From assembly GCA_963204965.1 (NCBI GenBank), contig CAUJKA010000310.1, positions 1 to 39,437 of the forward strand: a DNA stretch of 39,437 nt, in the 5' to 3' direction. The translations under genes and the position numbers were made by a program. Under the pieces are notes generated by a model. It did no database searches. It worked only from the letters and a program-made list of their open reading frames with translations, and was not told the origin of the DNA. Numbering within the stretch: the first letter of the stretch is position 1; each line of letters opens with the position of its first letter. The stretch comes from Planctomycetota bacterium (GTDB lineage: Bacteria > Planctomycetota > Planctomycetia > Pirellulales > Pirellulaceae). This document shows, in pieces, positions 18,196 through 26,315 of this stretch.

Positions 18196-18438
18196 GAATT
18201 TTGAATCAGCCTCCCGCAATTCTTTGAAACGCGGGAGTGCTACAATCCAGGGAAGACACAGCGCAGAGGTCGTAGAGTTAGTTCCCTACAGCCTTTGCCA
18301 CGTTTATCAGCCGCCAGTAGTTGCGTTCTATGTAGTACCAATTCGTTCTACTCAGATCGCCAACCGCTTCGCGGCTGATTTGTTTTCCGACTTGCTTTTT
18401 CCATCGACTCAAGCAACTTTAAGCAAGGCAACACGAAC

Positions 18439-19482
18439 ATGTTGAACGTTGGAATTGCCGGTGTTGGCTTCATGAGCTGGATTCACTATCTGGCCTATCA
18501 GCGAAGTACTTCTGCAAAGCTGGTTGCCTTTTGCTCTCGCGATCTCAAAAAGCGAAGTGGCGATTGGTCCGGTATTCAGGGCAATTTTGGACCGCCGGGC
18601 TCGCAGGTCGACATGAATGGCCTGACCGCCTACGAAACTTTGGAGGAGATGCTTCGCAATCCTTCGATCGAAGTAGTCGATATTTGTCTTCCGCCTAGCC
18701 TGCATGTTGAAGCAGCTTGCAAATCATTGGCCGCAGGTAAGCATGTGCTGTGTGAAAAACCCTTGGGCCTGAACACCCAGGAGTGCGACGAGATCTTAGC
18801 CGCTGCAAAAAAATACGATCGGCAAGTGCTGGTTGCGCAAGTGTTGCCTTACATGGGCGAGTTCCAATATGCCTATCAAGCCGCATTGGCCGGCACATTT
18901 GGCAAACCACTGCGCGCTCACTTCAAGCGAGTGATTTCGCCGCCAGATTGGATACCGGACTTTTATGATCCTCAGAAAGTCGGCGGACCACTAATCGACT
19001 TAATGGTTCACGATGCTCACTTTGCAAAGTTGCTCTTCGGCATGCCTCGCCGCGTCATGTGCTCGGCTGAAATGAAGGACGGCTTAGTCAAGTTTTGCCA
19101 CACGCTGATGGAATACGACACGCCGGGAGTTTTCGTTGCCACGTCGGGAGGCGTGACCGATCAAAAGGCGCGGCCGTTCTGCCATGGCTTTGAAATTCAC
19201 TACGAACAAGCAGTCATGCAATTCGAACTTTCGGTACAACCACAGGGCGTAGAAGTGATGCCGCTTGCCGTCTTGCATCAAGATGGGACTGCCACCAAGC
19301 CTCAATTGACCGCCGGTGACGATGTCTCCGGGTTCTGTGCAGAGATCGATGATATGGTTAGCTCGATTCAATCCGGGATGCCACAACCAAGGTTGAGCGT
19401 CCAACACGCTCGCGATGCTATCCACATTTGTCAATGTTTGCAAAAGTCTGCTGAAACCGGCCAGTGGGTCTCCTGCAACTAA
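18439..19482 (+). CDS. Gfo/Idh/MocA-family NAD(P)-dependent oxidoreductase
   Basis: 347 residues, cytoplasmic (no signal peptide). The N-terminal Rossmann fold begins immediately with 'VGIAGVGFMSWIHYLAYQ', ends its first strand pair at 'VAFCSRD', and has the family 'CEKPLGLN' motif near residue 108 whose Lys contributes to catalysis. The C-terminal half has 'GGPLIDLMVHDAHFAKLLFG', the usual substrate-side helix with the conserved Asp and His. Members oxidise or reduce sugars, inositols and related polyols; the substrate cannot be read from sequence. It is 28 bases upstream of psd on the same strand, so possibly co-transcribed, though a functional link is not obvious. Confidence 0.88.
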   Translation: MLNVGIAGVGFMSWIHYLAYQRSTSAKLVAFCSRDLKKRSGDWSGIQGNFGPPGSQVDMNGLTAYETLEEMLRNPSIEVVDICLPPSLHVEAACKSLAAGKHVLCEKPLGLNTQECDEILAAAKKYDRQVLVAQVLPYMGEFQYAYQAALAGTFGKPLRAHFKRVISPPDWIPDFYDPQKVGGPLIDLMVHDAHFAKLLFGMPRRVMCSAEMKDGLVKFCHTLMEYDTPGVFVATSGGVTDQKARPFCHGFEIHYEQAVMQFELSVQPQGVEVMPLAVLHQDGTATKPQLTAGDDVSGFCAEIDDMVSSIQSGMPQPRLSVQHARDAIHICQCLQKSAETGQWVSCN

Positions 19483-19510
19483 CCCCAATCGCCCGAATCT
19501 AGTTCCAGCA

Positions 19511-20533
19511 ATGGCGAGAACTCCTTCAACTCAAATTCCACTGATCATGCCTTCATCGACCGACTCTGCAAAATACGAACACAAGCAACTCATGCCGATG
19601 GATCCGCATATCACCGACATTCAACCCGGTGGCGGAATTGTCATTGGCATCGAGCAGTTCTGGGGCAAGATCCGTCGCGCTTACTTGAGCACGTTTCGAT
19701 CAGGCTATGTCCGACGCATGGAAGCCTGTCGACAGGGTTCGCACAATCCCTGCCCGCATTCTGTGCTTGATCCTCGCGATTTGAAGTTCTATCGCAATCA
19801 GGGCGGTTATTATTGGAAGCCCGAAGACGATCCATTCACTTGGCGCAGTCGTCTGCCCTTCGCACGTGATGGTTTGGCAGAACTTTTTCTGATGGGTGGT
19901 GGATGGTTTGCTGCCACGCTGTTCTTTGCGTGGACTGCAACGATTACGACCGGAGTGCTTATGTGGATTCTCGGGTTACTGGCAGTGACCTGTTTCGTTT
20001 TCACAGTCTTGATTGTTTGGTTCTTCAGGAATCCCAACCGGACAGTTCCTGCTGGCAGCAATCTTGTCGTCGCTCCTGCCGATGGAACCATCTCGGACAT
20101 CGAAGAGATTGCACACGATGACTACATCGGAGGTCCAGCGCTCAAAGTTGGGATCTTCTTGTCGATCTTTAATGTGCACATCAATCGTTCGCCAGTCGCG
20201 TGCCGCGTGATTGGCTTGAAGTACCAGCCTGGTAAATATCTCAACGCGCTCCGTCCTGAATCGGCTCGCGAGAACGAACAAGTCGCGGTGCTCATCCAAG
20301 CCGATGGAACCAATCGCCCCATGATCGTCAGGCAGATCACCGGCGCGATCGCTCGTCGCATCGTTTGCTGGGTCAAGCCGGGAGACACCTTAGCCGCTGG
20401 CGAGCAATTCGGAATGATCAAGCTTGGCTCGCGAACTGAAATTCTTGTGCCTCAAGAACCTGGCATTGAAATCATGGTTCGCAAAGGCGACAAGATTAAA
20501 GCCGGATCCACTGTGCTGCTTACGATGCCTTAG
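19511..20533 (+). CDS. psd: Phosphatidylserine decarboxylase with an N-terminal extension
   Basis: 340 residues from the ATG at 19511, the first start beyond the stop of the preceding gene. The decarboxylase core is at about 171-340: 'FFRNPNR', 'APADG', 'VHINRSP', and the self-cleavage site 'KLGSR' with Gly306-Ser307, where Ser307 becomes the pyruvoyl group. GSR instead of GST is typical of the short (archaeal/rhizobial, PSD-A) class. Two membrane segments at about 127-170 anchor it. It makes phosphatidylethanolamine from phosphatidylserine. Residues 35-115 are extra to the core and include 'CRQGSHNPCPH' (Cys73, His78, Cys81, His83), a possible metal site, then 'DPRDLKFYRNQGGYYW'. Core assignment is firm; the extension is unexplained. 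The gene sits upstream of other lipid genes. Confidence 0.9.
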   Translation: MARTPSTQIPLIMPSSTDSAKYEHKQLMPMDPHITDIQPGGGIVIGIEQFWGKIRRAYLSTFRSGYVRRMEACRQGSHNPCPHSVLDPRDLKFYRNQGGYYWKPEDDPFTWRSRLPFARDGLAELFLMGGGWFAATLFFAWTATITTGVLMWILGLLAVTCFVFTVLIVWFFRNPNRTVPAGSNLVVAPADGTISDIEEIAHDDYIGGPALKVGIFLSIFNVHINRSPVACRVIGLKYQPGKYLNALRPESARENEQVAVLIQADGTNRPMIVRQITGAIARRIVCWVKPGDTLAAGEQFGMIKLGSRTEILVPQEPGIEIMVRKGDKIKAGSTVLLTMP

Positions 20534-20558
20534 TCGCTCAAACTGAAGTCATCGATCT

Positions 20559-20680
20559 CTTGCGCAGGTCAGTAGCGGAATTTGTTTAACGGCAAGCCGC
20601 AGGCGACTGCTTTATGGGCTCGATACTCGTTGGAAAACTAGAGCAAATCGAACAGTCGCCTACGGCTTGCCTTTAAACAA
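20559..20680. repeat. Dispersed inverted repeat, GTTTAACGGCAAGCCGCAGGCGACTG family
   Basis: One arm at about 20584-20610 reads TTTAACGGCAAGCCGCAGGC and on to GACTG; the other, at 20653-20678, is its near reverse complement. The left arm is preceded by a 22-base flank (TGCGCAGGTCAGTAGCGGAA) that recurs, inverted, at 24520-24538 beside another copy, so the mobile or duplicated unit is longer than the arms. The 42-base centre shows no pattern. The element fills most of the gap between psd and the ceramidase-like gene and should form a strong stem in the transcript. Related copies are at 24377-24541 and 39374-39402. Confidence 0.8.
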
Positions 20681-20762
20681 TCTCTTCTTACTTCATCGAG
20701 CCACTCCTCGCCCCTCACCGGTTAGAATGAGTAGGAAAGCTCTAACTGGCCGGAGGCATGAA

Positions 20763-22079
20763 ATGTCTATTGCTCGCTCCTTAATCGTTTTGCCCCTGTT
20801 GCTCGCTGCAATTGAACTTGTCACAACGAATGTTGTTCATGCCAGCGAGCCTCAGTTTCTTGCCGGAGCGGCAGTTACGGATGTAACGCCGCGCGAGCCT
20901 GTGCCAATGTGGGGTTACGGTTCTCGACATGGCACACTCTCTAAAGGAACGCTAGACCCGCTGAAGGCCACGGCACTGGTTTTGCAAGTTGGCAAACAGA
21001 AGCTGGCCATTGTCGGCCTAGATCTTGGTCGTTCTCCTGCGGAAGAATCTTTACAGCGAATCCGCACTCAGATCAAGGAGAAGGCTGGTATCGAAACGTC
21101 CTTCATCGCCGGTTCGCACACTCACCATGGCCCCGTGCTTGAGCTAACCGACAAACCTGGAAAAGGACAACGAAGGTTTGATGCCGCGATTCGCTATTAC
21201 GAACAAATGGAAACAGCCATCGTGCAATCCATTCTGGACGCCAACGATCGATTGGTTCCCGTTTCTGTAGGTACTGGTCGTGTCGAACTGGATGGATTCA
21301 ATCGCAATCGACACAGCAAGATTCAGCCGATTCCCGTTGACCGTAGCCTCGCACTACTGAAGCTGGATAGTATCGAGACAGGAAAGACGGTCGCAGTCTT
21401 GGTCAATTTTGCCGCGCATCCCACAAGCATACCTGACGAGACTTTGGAGTTCTCAGCGGATTATGTTGGCGCCCTTCGAAGCGAATTGGAATCCAAAGTT
21501 GGTGGTGTCGCCGTTTTCATGCAAGGTGCTTCAGGAGATCTTTCGACGAACCGTGGGCCGCATGGTGACCACATGCAGTATGGTCGAGCGTTGGGTAATG
21601 AAGCCGTGAAGTTGGCCGCTCAAATCGAGATGAAAACCGTCGAAAAACCTTCGATCAAGGTCAAAGAAGATCGCTTCACGTTTGAGTCTCGAACGGACTT
21701 TCGCAATCCGCTTGTGCGTACTGCCTATTCCGTCGCCTTCTTTCCCGAGCTCATCGCTAACTTCGTGGATGAGTACGCCGATGGAATTCGACCACGAGTC
21801 ACCGTGGCAGTGATCAACGACAAAATCGCCTTTGTCGGTGCCTCAGGCGAGTTCTTCTGTCAACACGCGATTCGACTGCGAGAACGAGCCAGAGTGGATC
21901 AACTGTTCTTCTTTGGTTATTGTAATGGTTACCATCAATACTTCCCGACAATCGAAGCTGCGGCCGAAGGTGGTTATGGTGCCGACAACCAAGTCGCTCC
22001 CGCGGCAATCGGAGCGGGCGAACAGATGATGAATGCGGCGCTGGAGTGGATATTTCGCTTGCAGGGGGCCAAGCTTTGA
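20763..22079 (+). CDS. Exported neutral/alkaline ceramidase-like protein
   Basis: 438 residues from the ATG at 20763, chosen because GGAGG is six bases upstream and it places a signal peptide (hydrophobic 'SLIVLPLLLAAIELV', cut after VHAS) first. The mature protein has blocks of the neutral/non-lysosomal ceramidase family: 'LAGAAVTDVTPREPVPMWGYG', the zinc motif 'GSHTHHGP' near residue 118, 'NFAAHPTSIPDE' and 'FMQGASGDLSTNRG'. The C-terminal immunoglobulin-like domain of full ceramidases is absent, as in many shorter planctomycete homologues. It probably hydrolyses an amide or ester lipid outside the cytoplasm; ceramide itself is unproven. The phosphoesterase gene follows after 17 bases. Confidence 0.83.
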   Translation: MSIARSLIVLPLLLAAIELVTTNVVHASEPQFLAGAAVTDVTPREPVPMWGYGSRHGTLSKGTLDPLKATALVLQVGKQKLAIVGLDLGRSPAEESLQRIRTQIKEKAGIETSFIAGSHTHHGPVLELTDKPGKGQRRFDAAIRYYEQMETAIVQSILDANDRLVPVSVGTGRVELDGFNRNRHSKIQPIPVDRSLALLKLDSIETGKTVAVLVNFAAHPTSIPDETLEFSADYVGALRSELESKVGGVAVFMQGASGDLSTNRGPHGDHMQYGRALGNEAVKLAAQIEMKTVEKPSIKVKEDRFTFESRTDFRNPLVRTAYSVAFFPELIANFVDEYADGIRPRVTVAVINDKIAFVGASGEFFCQHAIRLRERARVDQLFFFGYCNGYHQYFPTIEAAAEGGYGADNQVAPAAIGAGEQMMNAALEWIFRLQGAKL

Positions 22080-22096
22080 ACTCAGAGTTAGGAACT

Positions 22097-22852
22097 ATGA
22101 CGACGAAAAAGTCGTTTTTCATCTCAGACTTGCATCTATTTTCACGTCGATCCTCTGCGCCGAAGTGGGAGAGCGCCTTTCGTTCGTCTGTCCAACAATC
22201 GCACACGTTTGTGCTTGGCGGCGACATCTTCGATTTTCGTTGGAGTACGCAAGCGACCTTAGACCATGCCATCGAGGATAGCATCGATTGGCTCAAACGA
22301 TTGCTGGACCTGAACCCGAGCTGCAACTTTCATTACCTCCTGGGTAACCATGATTGCCACCCCGACTTTGTTGAGGCCCTGCAGAAGCTCGCGGATTCAA
22401 CTGCGCACATGGTTTGGCACCGCCACTTTCTCCGACTGGGTGATTGTGTTTTCCTTCATGGAGACATCGTTGACGCCAGAGTTCGAATTGGGGAAGACTG
22501 CGACGATGTACTAGACGCAAAGCGGCTTGCTGGCGAACTACGTGATCCTCCAACAGCCCTTTCGCACGCGCTGTATGATGTGGCCGTGCGGGCCAGAGTT
22601 CACAGATTGGTCGTGCAACTGGCGAAGCCTAATGAAATGGTATTACGAAAGCTTGTTCGTTACCTGGACAAACATGACTTAAATAGTGCCACGGGGGTCA
22701 AGCGAGTCTACTTTGGTCACACGCATCGTCCCTTGAATGCAGTACCTTATTCTGGAATGCAATTCTACAATCCTGGGGCAACCATCAAAGGCTTGCCCTT
22801 CAACGTGATCGAAACCGAAGTGCCTCGTTTGTCTATCTCGCAATGGAAATAG
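22097..22852 (+). CDS. Calcineurin-like phosphoesterase, LpxH-related
   Basis: 251 residues from the ATG at 22097 (AGGA just upstream); an in-frame ATG at 22046 would overlap the previous gene by 34 bases. All five metal motifs of the superfamily are there: 'SDLHL', 'GGDIFDFRW', 'GNHD', 'FLHGDIVDA' and 'GHTHRP'. Order and spacing resemble UDP-2,3-diacylglucosamine diphosphatase (LpxH), but LpxH has GNRD where this protein has GNHD, so lipid A synthesis should not be assumed. No signal peptide, so it acts in the cytoplasm. Its 3' end overlaps the cardiolipin synthase start by 10 bases, which implies translational coupling and a shared role in envelope lipids. Confidence 0.83.
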   Translation: MTTKKSFFISDLHLFSRRSSAPKWESAFRSSVQQSHTFVLGGDIFDFRWSTQATLDHAIEDSIDWLKRLLDLNPSCNFHYLLGNHDCHPDFVEALQKLADSTAHMVWHRHFLRLGDCVFLHGDIVDARVRIGEDCDDVLDAKRLAGELRDPPTALSHALYDVAVRARVHRLVVQLAKPNEMVLRKLVRYLDKHDLNSATGVKRVYFGHTHRPLNAVPYSGMQFYNPGATIKGLPFNVIETEVPRLSISQWK

Positions 22853-24375
22853 CTATCGATTTCTGGTTGATTTCCCAATCGATCTACTTTCCCAATCTAC
22901 TTGGCGTCATCGATGCGTTGATGACGTTTCAATACTGGGGTAGTGTCAGTTTTGTAGTTGGTCTGATTCTGCAAGTCATGGTGGCCCTGCGTGTGATCAT
23001 GGGGAAGCGCGGCGTCGGGGAAACGTTGGCATGGGTCATCTTAGTTCTCGGTTTGCCACTGGGCGGTTGGATACTTTATCTGTTGATTGGAGAGCTTCGC
23101 TTAGGCGCATCCCGAGCCCGACGATTTCAGCAACTTTCCGCTTCGATACAACAGCGTCTGAAAGTCCTGGAGCCTTTGGAGGCACAGCTTGACTGGAATA
23201 CGGTCGACGCCCGCTTTACTCAGTTGGCTCGAACTGGCCGCGGCACTCTTAATTTTCCAGCGTTACCAGGCAATCAGCTTGAGCTCATGGGCGATTGGCA
23301 GCAAGTCTTTGATCAGTTAATTGCAGACATTGATGCTGCAACAACCAACTGTGACCTTCAGTTCTACATTTGGCATCCAGGTGGCCGAACTGCCGAAGTC
23401 GTTGCCGCTCTTGAACGCGCGCGCCAGCGCGGAGTCCATTGCCGTATCTTGGTCGATTCCTTGGGCAGTTGGAAGTTCTTGAAAAGTGACGAGGCTAAAC
23501 GGTTGGAAGCTGCAGGAGCACAGGTCCGCGAAGCGCTTCCAAGTCGACTTTGGCGGTTGCCCTTTGTGCGCTATGATCTGCGCATGCATCGCAAACTGGT
23601 TTTGATTGACGATCGAATAGCATGGACTGGCAGCTTGAACTTGATTGACCCCCGCTACTTCAAACGCGATGCCGGTGTCGGACAATGGATCGACGCGATG
23701 GTTCGAGTTCAAGGACCAGCGGTAGAGAGTTTGGCAATCATTTTCCAAACCGATTGGCAGTCCGAAGTCGACGACTCTCAAACGCTCCCTGACTTGACCA
23801 ATTGCGAGCCGCCCGCGCCCAATGGGCCCAGCGTTGTTCAGGCATTGCCCAGCGGACCTGCCTTTGCCGTCGACGCCATCGAACAAATCTTGCTCACCGC
23901 CGTCTACTCGGCGCGACAAGAGTTAGTCATCACATCGCCGTACTTCGTCCCCAGCGAATCGTTGTCGATGGCACTGGCCTCGGCGGCACAACGCGGCGTG
24001 CAAGTAACCGTCGTGGTACCTGCCAAGGTTGACTCCAAGTTGGTTCGATACGCTAGCCGTGCTCTGCGCGATCGTCTGTTGGCTGCCGGTGTGCGACTCG
24101 CCTTTTTCAAGGGCGGTCTGTTACATACCAAGAGCCTGACAATCGATGGAACGACGAGCCTGTTTGGAACCTTGAATATGGACCCCCGAAGTTTAAGGCT
24201 AAACTTTGAACTCACGTTGGCCGTCTACGATCCGCTGTTTACGGCTCAGCTACGTTCCTTGCAACAGAGCTATATCGATCAATCAGTCGGTATCGAAATC
24301 GATCGCTGGCGCCGCCGAGGCTTTGTCACACGACTACTAGAGAATATCGCCAAGCTGCTAAGCCCTCTGCTTTAG
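22843..24375 (+). CDS. cls: Cardiolipin synthase, phospholipase D type
   Basis: 510 residues. Two membrane segments occupy about 25-85 (PLD N-terminal domain with 'WVILVLGLPLGGWILYLLIGE'). Two phospholipase D catalytic motifs follow: His249-Lys251-Asp256 in 'MHRKLVLIDDRIAWTGSLNL' and His428-Lys430-Asp435 in 'LHTKSLTIDGTTSLFGTLNM'. Each is followed by the Gly-Ser/Thr-x-Asn that completes the site. Such enzymes condense two phosphatidylglycerols, or phosphatidylglycerol with phosphatidylethanolamine, into cardiolipin at the inner membrane. It overlaps the phosphoesterase gene by 10 bases and is the last gene of the lipid run that includes psd. Both active sites are intact. Confidence 0.92.
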   Translation: MEIAIDFWLISQSIYFPNLLGVIDALMTFQYWGSVSFVVGLILQVMVALRVIMGKRGVGETLAWVILVLGLPLGGWILYLLIGELRLGASRARRFQQLSASIQQRLKVLEPLEAQLDWNTVDARFTQLARTGRGTLNFPALPGNQLELMGDWQQVFDQLIADIDAATTNCDLQFYIWHPGGRTAEVVAALERARQRGVHCRILVDSLGSWKFLKSDEAKRLEAAGAQVREALPSRLWRLPFVRYDLRMHRKLVLIDDRIAWTGSLNLIDPRYFKRDAGVGQWIDAMVRVQGPAVESLAIIFQTDWQSEVDDSQTLPDLTNCEPPAPNGPSVVQALPSGPAFAVDAIEQILLTAVYSARQELVITSPYFVPSESLSMALASAAQRGVQVTVVVPAKVDSKLVRYASRALRDRLLAAGVRLAFFKGGLLHTKSLTIDGTTSLFGTLNMDPRSLRLNFELTLAVYDPLFTAQLRSLQQSYIDQSVGIEIDRWRRRGFVTRLLENIAKLLSPLL

Positions 24376-24376
24376 T

Positions 24377-24541
24377 TTGGTTTAACGGCTAGCCGTAGGC
24401 GACTTGCTGAGCAACTTCGTTTAACGGCAAGCCGCAGGCGACTGCTCTTCTTCCGAGACACAGAATCACTAAAAGAATCGCGTAAGGAGCGCAGTCGCCT
24501 GCAGCTTGCCGTTAAACGAATTCCGCTGACCTGCGCAAGTG
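24377..24541. repeat. Three-copy cluster of the GTTTAACGGCAAGCC repeat
   Basis: Two direct copies (24380-24403, with TAGCC in place of AAGCC, and 24419-24445) face one inverted copy (24491-24519). The inverted copy is followed by the reverse complement of the 22-base flank seen at 20559-20580. The second and third copies can pair into a long hairpin with a loop of about 45 bases. The cluster lies between the convergent cls and STN-like genes, where it could serve as a two-way transcription end. Confidence 0.8.
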
Positions 24542-24550
24542 TTCAATGAC

Positions 24551-25696
24551 TCACTTCGGATAGATCGTGAACTTCTTTTCTTGATCGACGGCGCGAAGTT
24601 GAGCGGCCTCGCAAACTTTATTGATCAAATCTCTGGGCGATGAGTCTTTAACCTTCAATTCGATTAGGCGACTGCGATGTTGCGATGTGCATTCATCGGA
24701 CCATACGATGGTGAATCCAAGCTTCTGCGAGAGATTGTTTAGCACCGCTTCCACTGGGACTGGCGCGGCCAGTTCGAATGTCAACAACTGTTCTTTAGGA
24801 GTCTTATCGGTTCGTTTGGGTTTTGGTGGCGATAGAACATCCAAGTGCAGGTTAGTCTCACCGCGAATTTTGACAGTGTTCTTGCCTGTCTGTTCGATGG
24901 TACCAGCCGGGTAAGAAGTTCGAAGCTCTGCAATTGCTGCTGGCGAAAGAGTGCGTTGATAAGAGTCTGGCCATGCAGTCTCTTCGCTGAGCGGTACGAT
25001 CTTTAACTTAATAGTTTTGGACGTTGTATCCGAGGTGGATTTGGTATCCATAACCGCCTGTAGATCAAATCCCGAAAGCAAGAGCGCGAGCTGTGTGGCG
25101 AGAGAACAGGGTGGCAATTTCCCAGCGTGCCAAAGATCGTGCGGGATTGAGGCGCTGTCGAACTCCACGTTCCAAACTTGGGAAATGATCTGTAGCATTT
25201 CAACGCTTGATGTAATTTCTGGCCAATCCAGCTCTCGACTCTCTGAGGTCAATGACTTGTTGCTGCTGGACAACTGTCCATGAAGGACAACAGCTGATCG
25301 TTGAATTCTGGCAAGACGATTCGCTGGAGCGAGAACATAAACGTTTTCGACCAGTCCACCTTTGACGCCACAAGCTAGCGAGATACGTGACAGCTCGCCA
25401 CCAAGCGTCGATGAACTGTCCGGCTTGGTAAGGCTGACAGCCTGTTCTTTATCGATACGACGATCAATCCAAATCGGAATTTGATAGTGTGCTTGGACAT
25501 CGTCAATCACAAGCTGCAGTGGCTTCTCTGACCACAGTTGACAGTTTTGATGAACCTTGGTCAACGCTTCACGACTGGTAGGCAACAGCAAGAGATTAAA
25601 CTGATTGCGATTCTCTTGGGCACTCGCCGTCGATTCAGTTGATGGTGAAAAAAGGACAACGGCACATGCCAGAGCGAAAGCGAAATTCTTTACCAC
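24551..25696 (-). CDS. Exported protein with STN/secretin-like domains, unknown role
   Basis: 381 residues from the GTG at 25696. This start has GGAAG seven bases upstream and gives a direct signal peptide ('NFAFALACAVVLFS', cut after STASA); an ATG at 25837 would add 47 odd residues ahead of it and has no ribosome site. The C-terminal 75 residues look like an STN (secretin/TonB short N-terminal) fold: 'VPVEAVLNNLSQKLGFTIVW', then 'LIELKVKDSSPRDLINKVCEAAQLRA' and the final strand 'FTIYPK'. An N-terminal segment at about 35-115 ('LQLVIDDVQAHYQIPIWIDRRI') resembles the same half-domain. No secretin barrel or TonB-receptor barrel follows. It is probably periplasmic or membrane-associated; function unknown. 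Confidence 0.7.
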   Translation of the reverse strand: MVKNFAFALACAVVLFSPSTESTASAQENRNQFNLLLLPTSREALTKVHQNCQLWSEKPLQLVIDDVQAHYQIPIWIDRRIDKEQAVSLTKPDSSSTLGGELSRISLACGVKGGLVENVYVLAPANRLARIQRSAVVLHGQLSSSNKSLTSESRELDWPEITSSVEMLQIISQVWNVEFDSASIPHDLWHAGKLPPCSLATQLALLLSGFDLQAVMDTKSTSDTTSKTIKLKIVPLSEETAWPDSYQRTLSPAAIAELRTSYPAGTIEQTGKNTVKIRGETNLHLDVLSPPKPKRTDKTPKEQLLTFELAAPVPVEAVLNNLSQKLGFTIVWSDECTSQHRSRLIELKVKDSSPRDLINKVCEAAQLRAVDQEKKFTIYPK

Positions 25697-25904
25697 ACTT
25701 GCACTTCCGGTGAACACGTTGAGTTTGGCCTTTAAGGAATTGTGATGAGTCACGAATTGAATTGAACGAGTCACGCGGAGAAATACAGTCCAACAATCAC
25801 TAACAGCATCGTAGTTCAATTCGCTTCCCACGTCCATTTGGCGTGGGCGTCAATGGAGTGGTTGCATCACAACACGAAGCGTTACGGCTTGTTGATTTAT
25901 TCCC

Positions 25905-25982
25905 AACCCGCTGCGTTAGCGAGGGACGGCTAAGATCTGATCGAAGAGGCAATAACGGAGTCCCTCGCTAACGCTTCGGGTT
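25905..25982. repeat. Inverted repeat with GCGTTAGCGAGGGAC arms
   Basis: GCGTTAGCGAGGGAC at 25913-25927 and its exact reverse complement at 25960-25974 are extended outward by AACCCG/CGGGTT across a two-base mismatch, giving 21 paired positions with a loop of 32 bases. It lies in the 620-base gap between the divergent STN-like and HEAT/TPR genes. It is of REP/BIME type and unrelated in sequence to the GTTTAACGG family. In the rest of the gap (25697-26315) I find no believable gene; a 68-codon plus-strand reading at 26071 has no protein character. Confidence 0.8.
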
Positions 25983-26315
25983 GTGATTAAGCCTGCGACC
26001 GAGCTCTACAACCAAACCTTTATTTCCGTAAAGTCAAATTGCTTTTCTTCGGGAGCAATATTCAACCTATTTGACTTTAACGATTGTATCGATTGATCGG
26101 CTTACAAAGAGTCGCTGGCGAGTGAAGGAGGATTTTAACAATCAAAATTCAGGAAAAATGGCTCTGCAATACGTTGATCGCCGGTGGAAGATTTGCCCAC
26201 TCTTCGTGGCTGACTATACTGAGAACCTGCCCTCAAGAAACGGAGTTCCGAATGCTACGCACCGCAAGAATCGTTAGCGGTGAACGTCAGACAACCTGCC
26301 CTGTGGAAGTAAACC

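Noticed and set aside
23317..23919. 200-codon minus-strand open frame inside cls
   Set aside because: Opposite the intact cardiolipin synthase catalytic region; no start signal or recognisable motif.
20559..24541. Repeat copies considered as a CRISPR array
   Set aside because: The copies are inverted and direct, irregularly spaced, few, and without regular spacers or cas genes.
26071..26277. 68-codon plus-strand open frame in the gap before the HEAT/TPR gene
   Set aside because: No good ribosome site and a basic, random-looking composition; overlapped by another equally arbitrary frame.
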